Shown: positions 1 to 5,390, counted from the stretch's first letter. The stretch is DNA of 8,439 nucleotides from an uncultured Acidaminococcus sp. (GCA_900314165.1 OMUE01000004.1:1-8439); one strand, 5' to 3'. Notes: generated from the sequence alone by a model not told the origin. Translations and numbers: made by a program.

Positions 1-21
1 AAGAGTGAAGAGCGAAGAGAA
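1..21 (+). repeat. Heptad repeat tract, GYGAARA family (copy A)
   Basis: The window opens inside a purine-rich tract of 7-base units (AGAGTGA, AGAGCGA, AGAG), the same family found at 1446-1476, 3445-3473, 3526-3556, 5541-5568, 6482-6510 and 6697-6728. Bases 3-8 read GAG TGA, the register in which other copies end a protein. This suggests that an upstream plus-strand gene stops at base 8, but too little of it is present to call that gene. Confidence 0.7.
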
Positions 22-93
22 TCGCGAAACGTGGAGGTAGGGCGTGCAGAGTCACTTGCGATGATGGTCGGCGTGCAGAAAGGAATTTTTATC

Positions 94-678
94 ATGAAAC
101 GAAGAACTGCAGAAGAGAAAAAGCTGGATGCCGGTCTACCTTATGACTTTACAGATCCGGGAGTGGACGGACGCAAGATGCATGCAGTGGCTTTCTGTCG
201 GAAACTGCGACAGCTGCAGGATAGTGATGCTTCCAAAGAGCAGCAGGATGCCTTGATCCGGTCTTCTCTGGGAAAAGTAGGAAAGGTGGTAAATATCCTG
301 CCGGGCTTTACCTGCGATAATGGTCGGAATATTTTTTTAGGAGAGGATTTCCTGGCCAATTATAACGTAACGATCCTGGACATCATGCCCGTCCGTATAG
401 GAGACCACGTGATGATTGGTCCCAATACCCTGATTTCTACGGTGAACCATCCTATGACTCCTATGGGACGGAGAAAACATTTGGGCATCGGCAGTGCTGT
501 CACCATCGGTAACGACGTTTGGATAGGCGGCAACGCGACCATCCTTCCCGGTGTTACCATTGGCAATAACGTCATTGTAGCGGCCGGCGCAGTAGTGACA
601 AAGGATATCCCGGATAACACCCTGGTAGGCGGTGTACCCGCCAGGAAAATTGATTCCTTGGAAAATGACGTGGAGTAG
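94..678 (+). CDS. Maltose/galactoside-type O-acetyltransferase (left-handed beta-helix)
   Basis: A 194-residue protein of the maltose/galactoside/nodulation acetyltransferase family, which moves an acetyl group from acetyl-CoA to a sugar hydroxyl in the cytoplasm. Residues about 5-58 fit the N-terminal Mac domain. From about residue 75 to 187 hexapeptide repeats of the left-handed beta-helix follow (for example IGPNTLI, VTIGND, GVTIGN). The expected catalytic histidine is His119 in TVNHP, and the C-terminal VGGVPAR motif is complete. Length is close to the usual 185-200. I start at the ATG at 94 because AAAGGAA lies 9 bases upstream and the conserved Mac domain begins just after it; the longer frame from base 31 adds 21 residues with no family resemblance. 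No promoter was recognised, so it may be read through from upstream. The true acceptor cannot be told from sequence, as members of this family often act on several sugars. Confidence 0.92.
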   Translation: MKRRTAEEKKLDAGLPYDFTDPGVDGRKMHAVAFCRKLRQLQDSDASKEQQDALIRSSLGKVGKVVNILPGFTCDNGRNIFLGEDFLANYNVTILDIMPVRIGDHVMIGPNTLISTVNHPMTPMGRRKHLGIGSAVTIGNDVWIGGNATILPGVTIGNNVIVAAGAVVTKDIPDNTLVGGVPARKIDSLENDVE

Positions 679-717
679 AGTTTTAAAAATTGGTTAATAC
701 TGTTTTAACTAATTGCG

Positions 718-744
718 AATTCCCATTAGGAAATTTTCTTTTTA
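718..744 (+). terminator. Weak candidate terminator after the acetyltransferase
   Basis: A small AT-rich stem (AATTCC at 718-723, GGAA plus a bulged A and TT at 729-735) is followed by a T-rich run at 734-744. It is the only terminator-like structure between the acetyltransferase stop and the next promoter. The stem is short, so it is likely inefficient. Confidence 0.3.
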
Positions 745-756
745 TACTACAAAGTG

Positions 757-765
757 TGATAAAAT
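757..765 (+). promoter_or_regulatory. Extended -10 promoter for the DUF2271 lipoprotein
   Basis: TGATAAAAT is an extended -10 (TG, one base, TAAAAT matching 5 of 6). No good -35 is seen at normal spacing, as is common for extended -10 promoters. A start near 772 would give a leader of about 38 bases holding the palindrome at 777-789 and the ribosome site AGGAGGGG at 795-802. Confidence 0.5.
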
Positions 766-776
766 AATTCTACACT

Positions 777-789
777 ACTTTAGTAAAGT
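777..789. promoter_or_regulatory. 13-base palindrome between promoter and ribosome site
   Basis: ACTTTA and TAAAGT flank a central G in perfect inverted symmetry, just downstream of the expected transcription start and just before AGGAGGGG. Position and symmetry suit an operator for a dimeric repressor, but no regulator can be assigned. It could equally be a chance AT-rich palindrome. Confidence 0.35.
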
Positions 790-809
790 ATATCAGGAGG
801 GGAATCACT

Positions 810-1463
810 ATGAATAAGGTTATAAAAGCTCTGAGCTGTGCAGGTCTGGCAGCCCTGCTGCTGACCGGCTGCGGATCCCAGGCTAAGACGGGAGCCACAA
901 AGAAAGCTGCAGCAAAACCGGCAGCCCAGACGGCTCAGGCTGCAGCTTCTGCACCTAAAGGCAATGGCAAATTTACCGTCACCATGACCTATGACTATAA
1001 CGGTGAAAGAATCATGGCCTCCAATCAGCTGGCTGCCTGGGTGGAAGACGCTCAGGGGAAAGTGGTAAAGAATTTGTTTGTAACGTACTTTACCGGTAAA
1101 GGCGGCTATACGAAACGGAAAGAATCCCTGCCTCTGTGGGTCAGCAAAGCCAATCCGGCTAAGATGGATGCGGCAAAACTGGATGCCATCACAAAATCCA
1201 CTCCATCCACCGGCAAGCAGACTGTGGTCTGGGACGGCACGGATGACGCAGGCAAGCCTGTAGCTGAGGGGAAATATACTATGTATCTGGAAGGCACTTT
1301 GTACTGGAGCAGCGATTTCCAGGCCCATGCGGTCATCGATACGACGGCAAAAGGCGAACAGAATCTGAAAGTGGACCAGAAGTTCACAGAGGACAAGAAA
1401 GAACACAGAAATATGATCCAGAATGTGGCGGTGAGCTATAAATCAGTGAAAAGCGAAAAGTGA
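810..1463 (+). CDS. DUF2271-type predicted exported lipoprotein
   Basis: A 217-residue exported lipoprotein. Residues 1-20 are a signal peptide ending in a lipobox (LTGC), with Cys21 as the lipidation site. Residues 25-50 are an Ala/Lys/Gln-rich linker. Residues about 54-211 resemble DUF2271 predicted periplasmic proteins: AAWVED, a GGYTKRKESLP segment, and a FlgD-like beta motif WDGTDDAGKPVAEGKY ending near residue 156. The family has no firmly known activity; members I recall are exported and often lie near flavin or iron-sulfur redox genes, in line with the flavoenzyme next door. AGGAGGGG lies 7 bases before the ATG. The last residues (VKSEK) and the stop are encoded by the heptad tract at 1446-1476, so this tail is probably not part of the ancestral domain. 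It has its own promoter and a strong terminator behind it. Confidence 0.85.
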   Translation: MNKVIKALSCAGLAALLLTGCGSQAKTGATKKAAAKPAAQTAQAAASAPKGNGKFTVTMTYDYNGERIMASNQLAAWVEDAQGKVVKNLFVTYFTGKGGYTKRKESLPLWVSKANPAKMDAAKLDAITKSTPSTGKQTVVWDGTDDAGKPVAEGKYTMYLEGTLYWSSDFQAHAVIDTTAKGEQNLKVDQKFTEDKKEHRNMIQNVAVSYKSVKSEK

Positions 1464-1489
1464 AAAGCGAAAAGTGGCCGCATAGCGGC
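1446..1489 (+). repeat. Heptad tract (copy B) with attached GC hairpin
   Basis: Four 7-base units alternate GTGAAAA and GCGAAAA (1446-1473), then GTG and a hairpin GCCGC-ATA-GCGGC (1477-1489). The tract overlaps the end of the lipoprotein gene, and its third unit supplies the TGA stop at 1461-1463. A similar GGCCGC-NNN-GCGG hairpin follows the copies at 3526-3556 and 6697-6728 when these are read on the minus strand. Confidence 0.85.
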
Positions 1490-1497
1490 AGAATAAA

Positions 1498-1542
1498 GAG
1501 ACTGTGAAGAAATGAACACCTCATTTTTCACAGTCTCCTTTT
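1498..1542. terminator. Bidirectional terminator between convergent genes
   Basis: The left arm 1498-1515 and the right arm 1521-1537 form 17 base pairs with a single bulged G at 1509 and a 5-base loop (ACACC). CCTTTT follows on the plus strand, and CTTTATT follows on the minus strand. It sits between the lipoprotein stop (1463) and the flavoenzyme stop (1545) and should end both transcripts. Confidence 0.88.
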
Positions 1543-1544
1543 GG

Positions 1545-2546
1545 TTATTTGTTTTCCAGCATCAGCTTGCCAAAACCGGCGTCCTTCAGGAACGGCCGGG
1601 CGGCGCCGATGAGGTCGGCTTGGCCGGCGGCTAACAACTGCTCAGCAGCCTCACGGGTCCAGATACCACCGGTCAGGAGGACGGGGATATGGACGGATTT
1701 CTTGATGGCTTCCGAGGCATCCCGGAAATAACCGGCGTCCGTACGGCCGGGCAGCGTATAGAAGCACAGGCCCCCGGTGACGCTGATGTAATCCGCACCA
1801 GCAACTTCAATGAGTTTAGCTGCTGCAGCCCCGTCCTCAATGGTGCTGCCTCCGGGTGTATAGTCACAGGCACCCAGTCGCAAGCCTACGATAAAGTCGT
1901 CTCCTGCTGCTTTGCGGACAGTCTGCAGGACCTGCCGCTGCAGCAGCGTCCGGCCTTCGATTGTGCCGCCCGTATAGGCGTCACTCCGATGGTTCGTCAG
2001 GGGAGAATAGAATTGGTTCAGCAGATAGCCGTGAGCAGAATGGATTTCCACGCCGTCAAAACCGGCTTTTTTAGCCCTCAGAGCGGCTGCCACAAAGGCG
2101 TCGATGAGCTCACGGATCTCCTCCAGGCTCATAGCATGGGTGTTCTGCAGCTTATCTTTAGGGGTGCGGTCCAGTGGACTTACCAACCCGCTGGGACTGA
2201 TGCCCTCTAAAGGAACCACGTCCTTGCGCAGGCTGGCTCCCGCATGGGAAATCTGTAACACAGCTTTGCTGCCGTTTTTGTGGATGGTCTCCGCCAGCTG
2301 TGTGAGGCCGGGAATATACTTGTCATCGCAGCTGCCCAGCTGGGGCGCCGAAGCCTGGCCATTGGGCAGTACAAACGTGTGCTCTACAACGACCAGGCCC
2401 ACATAACCGCCCTGAGTGCGGCTGTCGTAATAGGCCAGATGGTTTTCGTTTACAAAGCCTTTTTCGGCAAACCGCAGGTTCGTGGGCGCCATGACCAGGC
2501 GGTTGGAGAATTCCGTATTTCTAATTGTAAGAGTCTGTTCAAGCAT
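1545..2546 (-). CDS. Old Yellow Enzyme-family NADH:flavin oxidoreductase (short form)
   Basis: A 333-residue FMN-dependent TIM-barrel enzyme of the Old Yellow Enzyme family, which reduces activated C=C bonds with NAD(P)H. Motifs in order: NRLVMAP (15-21), LQISHAG (97-103), the substrate-binding pair His169/His172 in HSAHGYLLNQFYSP, Arg223 in the barrel, LTGGI (291-295) and GAARPF (314-319) at the FMN phosphate. The length matches single-domain YqjM-like members. The C-terminal [4Fe-4S]/FAD domain of 2,4-dienoyl-CoA reductase types is absent, so it should take electrons directly from NAD(P)H. The residue aligned with the redox-tuning Cys of YqjM is Thr22. AGGAGGG lies 5 bases before the ATG, tight but usable. 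Its promoter is divergent from the HD gene. Substrate unknown; it could act on dietary enones, bile-acid or xenobiotic double bonds. Confidence 0.93.
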   Translation of the reverse strand: MLEQTLTIRNTEFSNRLVMAPTNLRFAEKGFVNENHLAYYDSRTQGGYVGLVVVEHTFVLPNGQASAPQLGSCDDKYIPGLTQLAETIHKNGSKAVLQISHAGASLRKDVVPLEGISPSGLVSPLDRTPKDKLQNTHAMSLEEIRELIDAFVAAALRAKKAGFDGVEIHSAHGYLLNQFYSPLTNHRSDAYTGGTIEGRTLLQRQVLQTVRKAAGDDFIVGLRLGACDYTPGGSTIEDGAAAAKLIEVAGADYISVTGGLCFYTLPGRTDAGYFRDASEAIKKSVHIPVLLTGGIWTREAAEQLLAAGQADLIGAARPFLKDAGFGKLMLENK

Positions 2547-2562
2547 GATAGCCCTCCTAGTT

Positions 2563-2591
2563 TTGAGATTATGCTGATTCTATTGTATCAT
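2563..2591 (+). promoter_or_regulatory. Promoter for the HD-domain gene
   Basis: TTGAGA (2563-2568), a 17-base spacer and TATCAT (2586-2591) make a good sigma-70-type promoter. Transcription would start near 2598, giving a leader of about 100 bases that holds the TTAGGGA heptads and the hairpin repeat at 2631-2681. It overlaps the minus-strand -10 of the flavoenzyme. Confidence 0.6.
2582..2590 (-). promoter_or_regulatory. Extended -10 promoter for the flavoenzyme
   Basis: Read on the minus strand this is TGATACAAT, an extended -10 (TG, one base, TACAAT). No strong -35 is seen; TTAAAC at 2606-2611 is the nearest. It shares bases with the plus-strand TATCAT box, so polymerases for the two genes probably exclude each other. 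Confidence 0.5.
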
Positions 2592-2593
2592 AA

Positions 2594-2630
2594 ATAGGGA
2601 TTAGGGTTTAAGGAGTTAGGGATTAGGAAG
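2594..2630 (+). repeat. TTAGGGA heptad tract
   Basis: Units are ATAGGGA, TTAGGGT, TTAAGGAG, TTAGGGA and TTAGGAAG: three 7-base and two 8-base units. It is a second, different 7-base repeat family, found once here, at the 5' end of the HD-gene leader and touching the hairpin repeat at 2631. Confidence 0.65.
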
Positions 2631-2681
2631 TTGTCGCCCCCGAAGGGGGAGAGGGCCATCGTAGATGGCGAGGGGGCAGGC
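2631..2681 (+). repeat. Hairpin repeat, leader family (copy 1)
   Basis: The unit begins TTGTCGCCCCC and ends GAGGGGGCAGGC. It holds hairpin CCCCC-GAA-GGGGG (2637-2649) and hairpin GCCATC-GTA-GATGGC (2655-2669). The first GCCCCC can also pair with the last GGGGGC (2672-2677), giving an alternative fold that encloses both. Copy 2 is at 5474-5529. This copy lies in the leader of the HD gene, ending a few bases before its ribosome site (GGAGG at 2687-2691). Confidence 0.85.
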
Positions 2682-2699
2682 AGCGCGGAGGTTTTGATT

Positions 2700-3455
2700 A
2701 TGGACATAGTCTTATTGCAAAATAGATTTTCTTTCTATGTTAAAAATTTTTATCTTACTGATCCTGCCGTCCAACTGAAATACGACCATTCTCTTCGTGT
2801 CAGCGTAAACTGTAGAGTGATTGCCGAAAGTCTGGGCCTCAGCCAGGATGATGTGGACCTGGCCTATGCTATGGGTCTCTTGCACGATATCGGCCGCTTT
2901 GAACAGCTGCGGCAGTACCATACGTTTTCCGATGGACGCAGCATGAATCATGCGGAGTACGGTGCCCGGTATCTGTTTGACAAGGGCCATATCCGGGAGT
3001 TCCTGGAGGATAGCAGCCAGGATGACATTCTGAAGGAAGCCATTCGGCAGCATAGTGCCTATGAGCTGACGGGCTCTCTCACGGACCGCCAGCGCCTATT
3101 TTGTCAGCTCTTACGGGATGCTGATAAAGTGGATATCTTCCGGGTCTATGCCCAATATGCCCACAAGCTGCCCATTATCTGGAATGCTGACTGGAGGGAA
3201 CTTCTGCAGGCTTCTGTGACACCGGCAGTCATGGCAGCCGCTCGACAGAAGCATTCCATCAAAACCGCATTAAAAAAGACCCCCATGGATTACTTCATTG
3301 GAGGTCTGTGTATGTATTTTGATTTAGTCTACCCGAAATCCCGTCAGCTTGTCAGGGAGCAGGGATTTTATACAAAGCTGCTGGAAGTGCACTCTTGCAA
3401 TGACGATGCGGAACGGTGCTTGGAGGAAGTGAGAGGCTTGATTAGCGAAGAGTGA
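2700..3455 (+). CDS. HD-domain phosphohydrolase
   Basis: A 251-residue cytoplasmic protein with a metal-dependent HD domain over about residues 25-150. Visible ligands are His30 (DHSLRV), the His62-Asp63 pair (LLHDIGRFEQ), His84 (NHAEYGA), His118 (RQHSAYE) and the Asp140/Asp142 pair (LRDADKVDIFR). These are the hallmarks of HD phosphohydrolases, which hydrolyse nucleotides or other phosphoesters; the substrate is unknown. Length suits the roughly 250-residue stand-alone clostridial type. I start at the ATG at 2700, with GGAGG 8 bases upstream. The longer frame from 2631 would translate the hairpin repeat as 23 extra residues and is rejected. The protein ends GLISEE, where the last residues and stop come from the heptad tract at 3445-3473. 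It is a single-gene unit, convergent with the SGNH hydrolase. Confidence 0.9.
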   Translation: MDIVLLQNRFSFYVKNFYLTDPAVQLKYDHSLRVSVNCRVIAESLGLSQDDVDLAYAMGLLHDIGRFEQLRQYHTFSDGRSMNHAEYGARYLFDKGHIREFLEDSSQDDILKEAIRQHSAYELTGSLTDRQRLFCQLLRDADKVDIFRVYAQYAHKLPIIWNADWRELLQASVTPAVMAAARQKHSIKTALKKTPMDYFIGGLCMYFDLVYPKSRQLVREQGFYTKLLEVHSCNDDAERCLEEVRGLISEE

Positions 3456-3473
3456 AGAGCAAAGAGCGAAGAG
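3445..3473 (+). repeat. Heptad tract (copy C, left arm)
   Basis: Units GCGAAGA, GTGAAGA, GCAAAGA and GCGAAGA plus a final G. The second unit provides the TGA stop (3453-3455) of the HD gene. It is complementary in 25 of 29 positions to 3525-3553 on the other side of the gap, so the two can form a long stem. Confidence 0.88.
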
Positions 3474-3505
3474 AAATGCTCCGCACAATGTTGTTATACT
3501 GCTTT

Positions 3506-3523
3506 AAAAATTCCGCAGAGCGG
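3506..3523 (-). terminator. Candidate terminator for the SGNH hydrolase gene
   Basis: On the minus strand a short hairpin, CCGC-TCT-GCGG (3513-3523), is followed by AATTTTT. The stem is short but GC-rich, and the larger 29-nt arms at 3445-3473 and 3525-3553 lie on either side. It may act as an intrinsic terminator for the minus-strand gene. Confidence 0.45.
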
Positions 3524-3525
3524 CC

Positions 3526-3556
3526 TCTTCGCTCTTATCTCTTCGCTTTTCGCTTT
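3526..3556 (-). repeat. Heptad tract (copy C, right arm, inverted)
   Basis: Read on the minus strand the units are GCGAAAA, GCGAAGA, GATAAGA and GCGAAGA, beginning right at the TAA stop (3555-3557) of the SGNH hydrolase gene and followed by the GGCCGC-type hairpin. It is the inverted partner of 3445-3473. Confidence 0.87.
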
Positions 3557-4877
3557 ACATAAGCTTTCCAAGCCCCCTATTAATCACCCCCGCCATGATT
3601 TCCTTCATATTGGCATCGCCGTGGAGGCCGTCCAGGGCCATGCTGGTGGGAAGCACGCTGCCCATGCGTTCGAAAGGAGCAGCAGTATCAATGTGGGGCT
3701 GGGTGCGAATCCAAGAGTTGACAGCAGCAAAGGCTTGCTGCCAGCCGCTGGCGGTAGGTTCATCAAAAGCTTTTTGGATGTTATCCGGATTTACCGGTGC
3801 CAGGGTCAGCAGGATGGGGGTCATGCCATTGGCACGGGCCTTTTGCTGGATCTCTCGCAGGTCGCTGATGACGGATTCCGCAGAAACCCCGCCACGGAGG
3901 CTGTTGGTGCCGCCCATAATCAGCAGATATTTCACATGGAAAGGCAGTACATCCTTTTCAAACCGGTCCACCATCATTTCGCTGGTGTCGCCGCTTTCGG
4001 ACAGGTTGATGGTGGGAATGTTCAAATAGTGAGCATAGCTATAGGAAAAATCCACAGGGGAGAAGGACATATGGCCACCGCCATGGGAGATGCTGTCTCC
4101 AAAAATAGCCACGTTATATTTGGCGGAGGGTTCCGTGGTGAATTTTTCCGGCAGGCTCCACTGGCCAACGGCATTGCCAGCCTTGTCCATGCCCCGGACC
4201 CGCCAGTAATACGTGCCGATACGGGCTTCTTTATCATACAGGTCTGTCAGGGGAGTGACTTCGGAGAATACGCGATACTTGGAAGGAGCAATGCCGTCCG
4301 GATTTTCCGGATAACGGTTTATGACTTCTACTTCATACTGGCTGGCTCCGGGATTGCCCGTATAGGCATAGACCGGGTACAGCAGGGTGCTGCCCTTGCC
4401 GTCTTCGTAGGTAGGTCTGGGCACAGGAGCATTACGAGTCACGGTCTTCAGGTGGCTCTGAAGCAGCTGGGGAGCTGTAAACGGGGAAGAGGGATTGCCA
4501 TCCAGGTCATAGGAACGGACCCGGAAGTACATGGGCTGGCCCCCTTCATAGGAATCCAGGACAGCTTTTGCCAGCAGCAGACTGTTTACGTATACATGCT
4601 TGTTTCTATATTCGGCATTTTCTACCGGTTTATTGGAATCAATATTTTGAGGAACTTTTGAGAAAAGTTCCACTTCGTACCGGACGGCCTGCAGGTCTGC
4701 GGGCCATTGCAGGAATTCCAATGCTTTATCCCCGTCTGTCACTTGAACCTGTTGAGTGATCTGAGCAGCCGCAGCTTTCCTGAGATGATGTTTCCTGTGG
4801 CCCAGAAGCAGGGCAGGTACCAGGGACAGCAAAACCAGACCGATAGAACCGTATTTTAAAACCTGTTGTTGTAACAT
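3555..4877 (-). CDS. Membrane-anchored SGNH/GDSL hydrolase with two FN3-like domains
   Basis: A 440-residue exported esterase-type protein. Residues about 9-26 are a hydrophobic N-terminal anchor with basic residues (HRKHHLRK) just after it. Residues about 45-135 and 150-248 look like two fibronectin-III/Ig-like beta domains; YYWRVRGMDKAGN is a typical FN3 strand pair. The catalytic SGNH domain covers about 254-440: block I GDS with Ser262, block II Gly296, block III GGTN with Asn325, and block V DGLH with Asp416 and His419, so the catalytic set is complete. Such enzymes remove acyl or acetyl groups from lipids, polysaccharides or peptidoglycan outside the membrane; the substrate is unknown. 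I start at ATG 4875-4877 because AAAGGAG (4886-4892) lies 8 bases upstream; the ATG eight codons earlier falls upstream of that ribosome site. Own promoter at 4938-4966. Confidence 0.88.
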   Translation of the reverse strand: MLQQQVLKYGSIGLVLLSLVPALLLGHRKHHLRKAAAAQITQQVQVTDGDKALEFLQWPADLQAVRYEVELFSKVPQNIDSNKPVENAEYRNKHVYVNSLLLAKAVLDSYEGGQPMYFRVRSYDLDGNPSSPFTAPQLLQSHLKTVTRNAPVPRPTYEDGKGSTLLYPVYAYTGNPGASQYEVEVINRYPENPDGIAPSKYRVFSEVTPLTDLYDKEARIGTYYWRVRGMDKAGNAVGQWSLPEKFTTEPSAKYNVAIFGDSISHGGGHMSFSPVDFSYSYAHYLNIPTINLSESGDTSEMMVDRFEKDVLPFHVKYLLIMGGTNSLRGGVSAESVISDLREIQQKARANGMTPILLTLAPVNPDNIQKAFDEPTASGWQQAFAAVNSWIRTQPHIDTAAPFERMGSVLPTSMALDGLHGDANMKEIMAGVINRGLGKLM

Positions 4878-4937
4878 ATAGATAACTCCTTTCCAACACA
4901 ATCCTTAGGGTTGTTATGTTTTCCTTTCGTTATCTGT

Positions 4938-4966
4938 ATGATATAGCAGTTCTCAAGAAATGCCAA
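4938..4966 (-). promoter_or_regulatory. Promoter for the SGNH hydrolase gene
   Basis: On the minus strand, TTGGCA (4961-4966), a 17-base spacer and TATCAT (4938-4943) form a good sigma-70-type promoter, with AT-rich sequence upstream. The leader would be about 55 bases with no evident structure. Confidence 0.62.
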
Positions 4967-5040
4967 ATACTTATAATAAATGCATAAAACAGCCTAAAAA
5001 GCATTTTAATAGTAGACTCTAAATAATTCTTTCTGGTATA

Positions 5041-5056
5041 GGAATTTGCAAATACC
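5041..5056. other. Near-palindromic 16-base site
   Basis: A perfect 10-base palindrome ATTTGCAAAT (5044-5053) is flanked by GGA and ACC, so 14 of 16 positions are symmetric. It is isolated in AT-rich intergenic DNA about 75 bases upstream of the SGNH gene -35 box. It might be a regulator site; no owner can be named. Confidence 0.3.
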
Positions 5057-5073
5057 TTTCTGTTTATACTAAC

Positions 5074-5161
5074 CCGTAGGGGCGCATCGTGAGATGCGCC
5101 CACTAAGAAATCTTCTAAATTAATGGCTTTAGCGGGCTTATCTTACGATAAGCCCCTACGG
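5074..5161. repeat. 88-base palindromic element with 10-bp terminal inverted repeats
   Basis: The ends are CCGTAGGGGC (5074-5083) and GCCCCTACGG (5152-5161), a perfect 10-base inverted repeat. Inside each end is a second 9-bp hairpin: GGGCGCATC-GTGA-GATGCGCCC (5080-5101) and GGGCTTATC-TTAC-GATAAGCCC (5134-5155). The hairpins and the terminal pairing share bases, so they exclude each other. The 32-base middle is AT-rich with no open frame. No target duplication is visible next to it. It looks like a small mobile or palindromic intergenic element of the GTAGGGGCG type; only one copy is in the window. Confidence 0.75.
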
Positions 5162-5349
5162 AGTCGTCCAGAACTTGGTATATGTTTTGAGTTATAAGTG
5201 AAAATTAATAACGATTTTCCATACTACTTTATGCCGCTCATTATGCTGGTAAAAAATGAAGGACAGATGAACAAATTGGGAAGAAAATAGGAACTATAGG
5301 TTAGTACGTTATTTATACCTGCTGTAAAAGGCATAATTTAAGCGTTATA
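5162..5349. other. AT-rich intergenic stretch without a recognisable feature
   Basis: This is part of the roughly 720-base gap between the SGNH hydrolase and the LysR gene. I see no open frame with a ribosome site, no strong hairpin and no repeat in this stretch. It could hold operator sites for the downstream promoter, but none can be named. Confidence 0.5.
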
Positions 5350-5358
5350 TGATATAAT
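5350..5358 (+). promoter_or_regulatory. Extended -10 promoter for the LysR regulator
   Basis: TGATATAAT is a perfect extended -10 (TG, one base, TATAAT); no clear -35 is present. A start near 5365 would give a leader of about 230 bases that runs through the whole hairpin cluster and an inverted heptad tract to the ribosome site AAAGGAGG at 5582-5589. A closer promoter is not visible. Confidence 0.5.
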
Positions 5359-5390
5359 AAGAATATCTTGATAAAATGATTAGTGGGCTA

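Noticed and set aside
780..1406. Long minus-strand open frame (about 208 codons) across the lipoprotein gene
   Set aside because: It is antisense to a gene with a clear lipobox, ribosome site and domain match. Its translation is Cys/Phe/Ser-rich without recognisable motifs, and it has no ribosome site.
1446..1489. The regularly spaced short repeats as a CRISPR array
   Set aside because: Units are 7 bases in direct tandem without unique spacers, and no cas genes are present.
2631..2699. N-terminal extension of the HD protein by 23 residues
   Set aside because: It would translate the hairpin repeat at 2631-2681. The ATG at 2700 has GGAGG at ideal spacing, and the HD domain follows directly.
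3445..3556. The facing heptad tracts as inverted repeats of an insertion sequence
   Set aside because: Only about 50 bases lie between them, with no transposase. Each arm belongs to the end of a separate gene, and the same unit occurs singly elsewhere.
3621..4661. Long plus-strand open frame (about 346 codons) across the SGNH hydrolase gene
   Set aside because: It is a shadow of the real minus-strand gene, which has a full catalytic set and a good ribosome site and promoter. The antisense frame lacks motifs.
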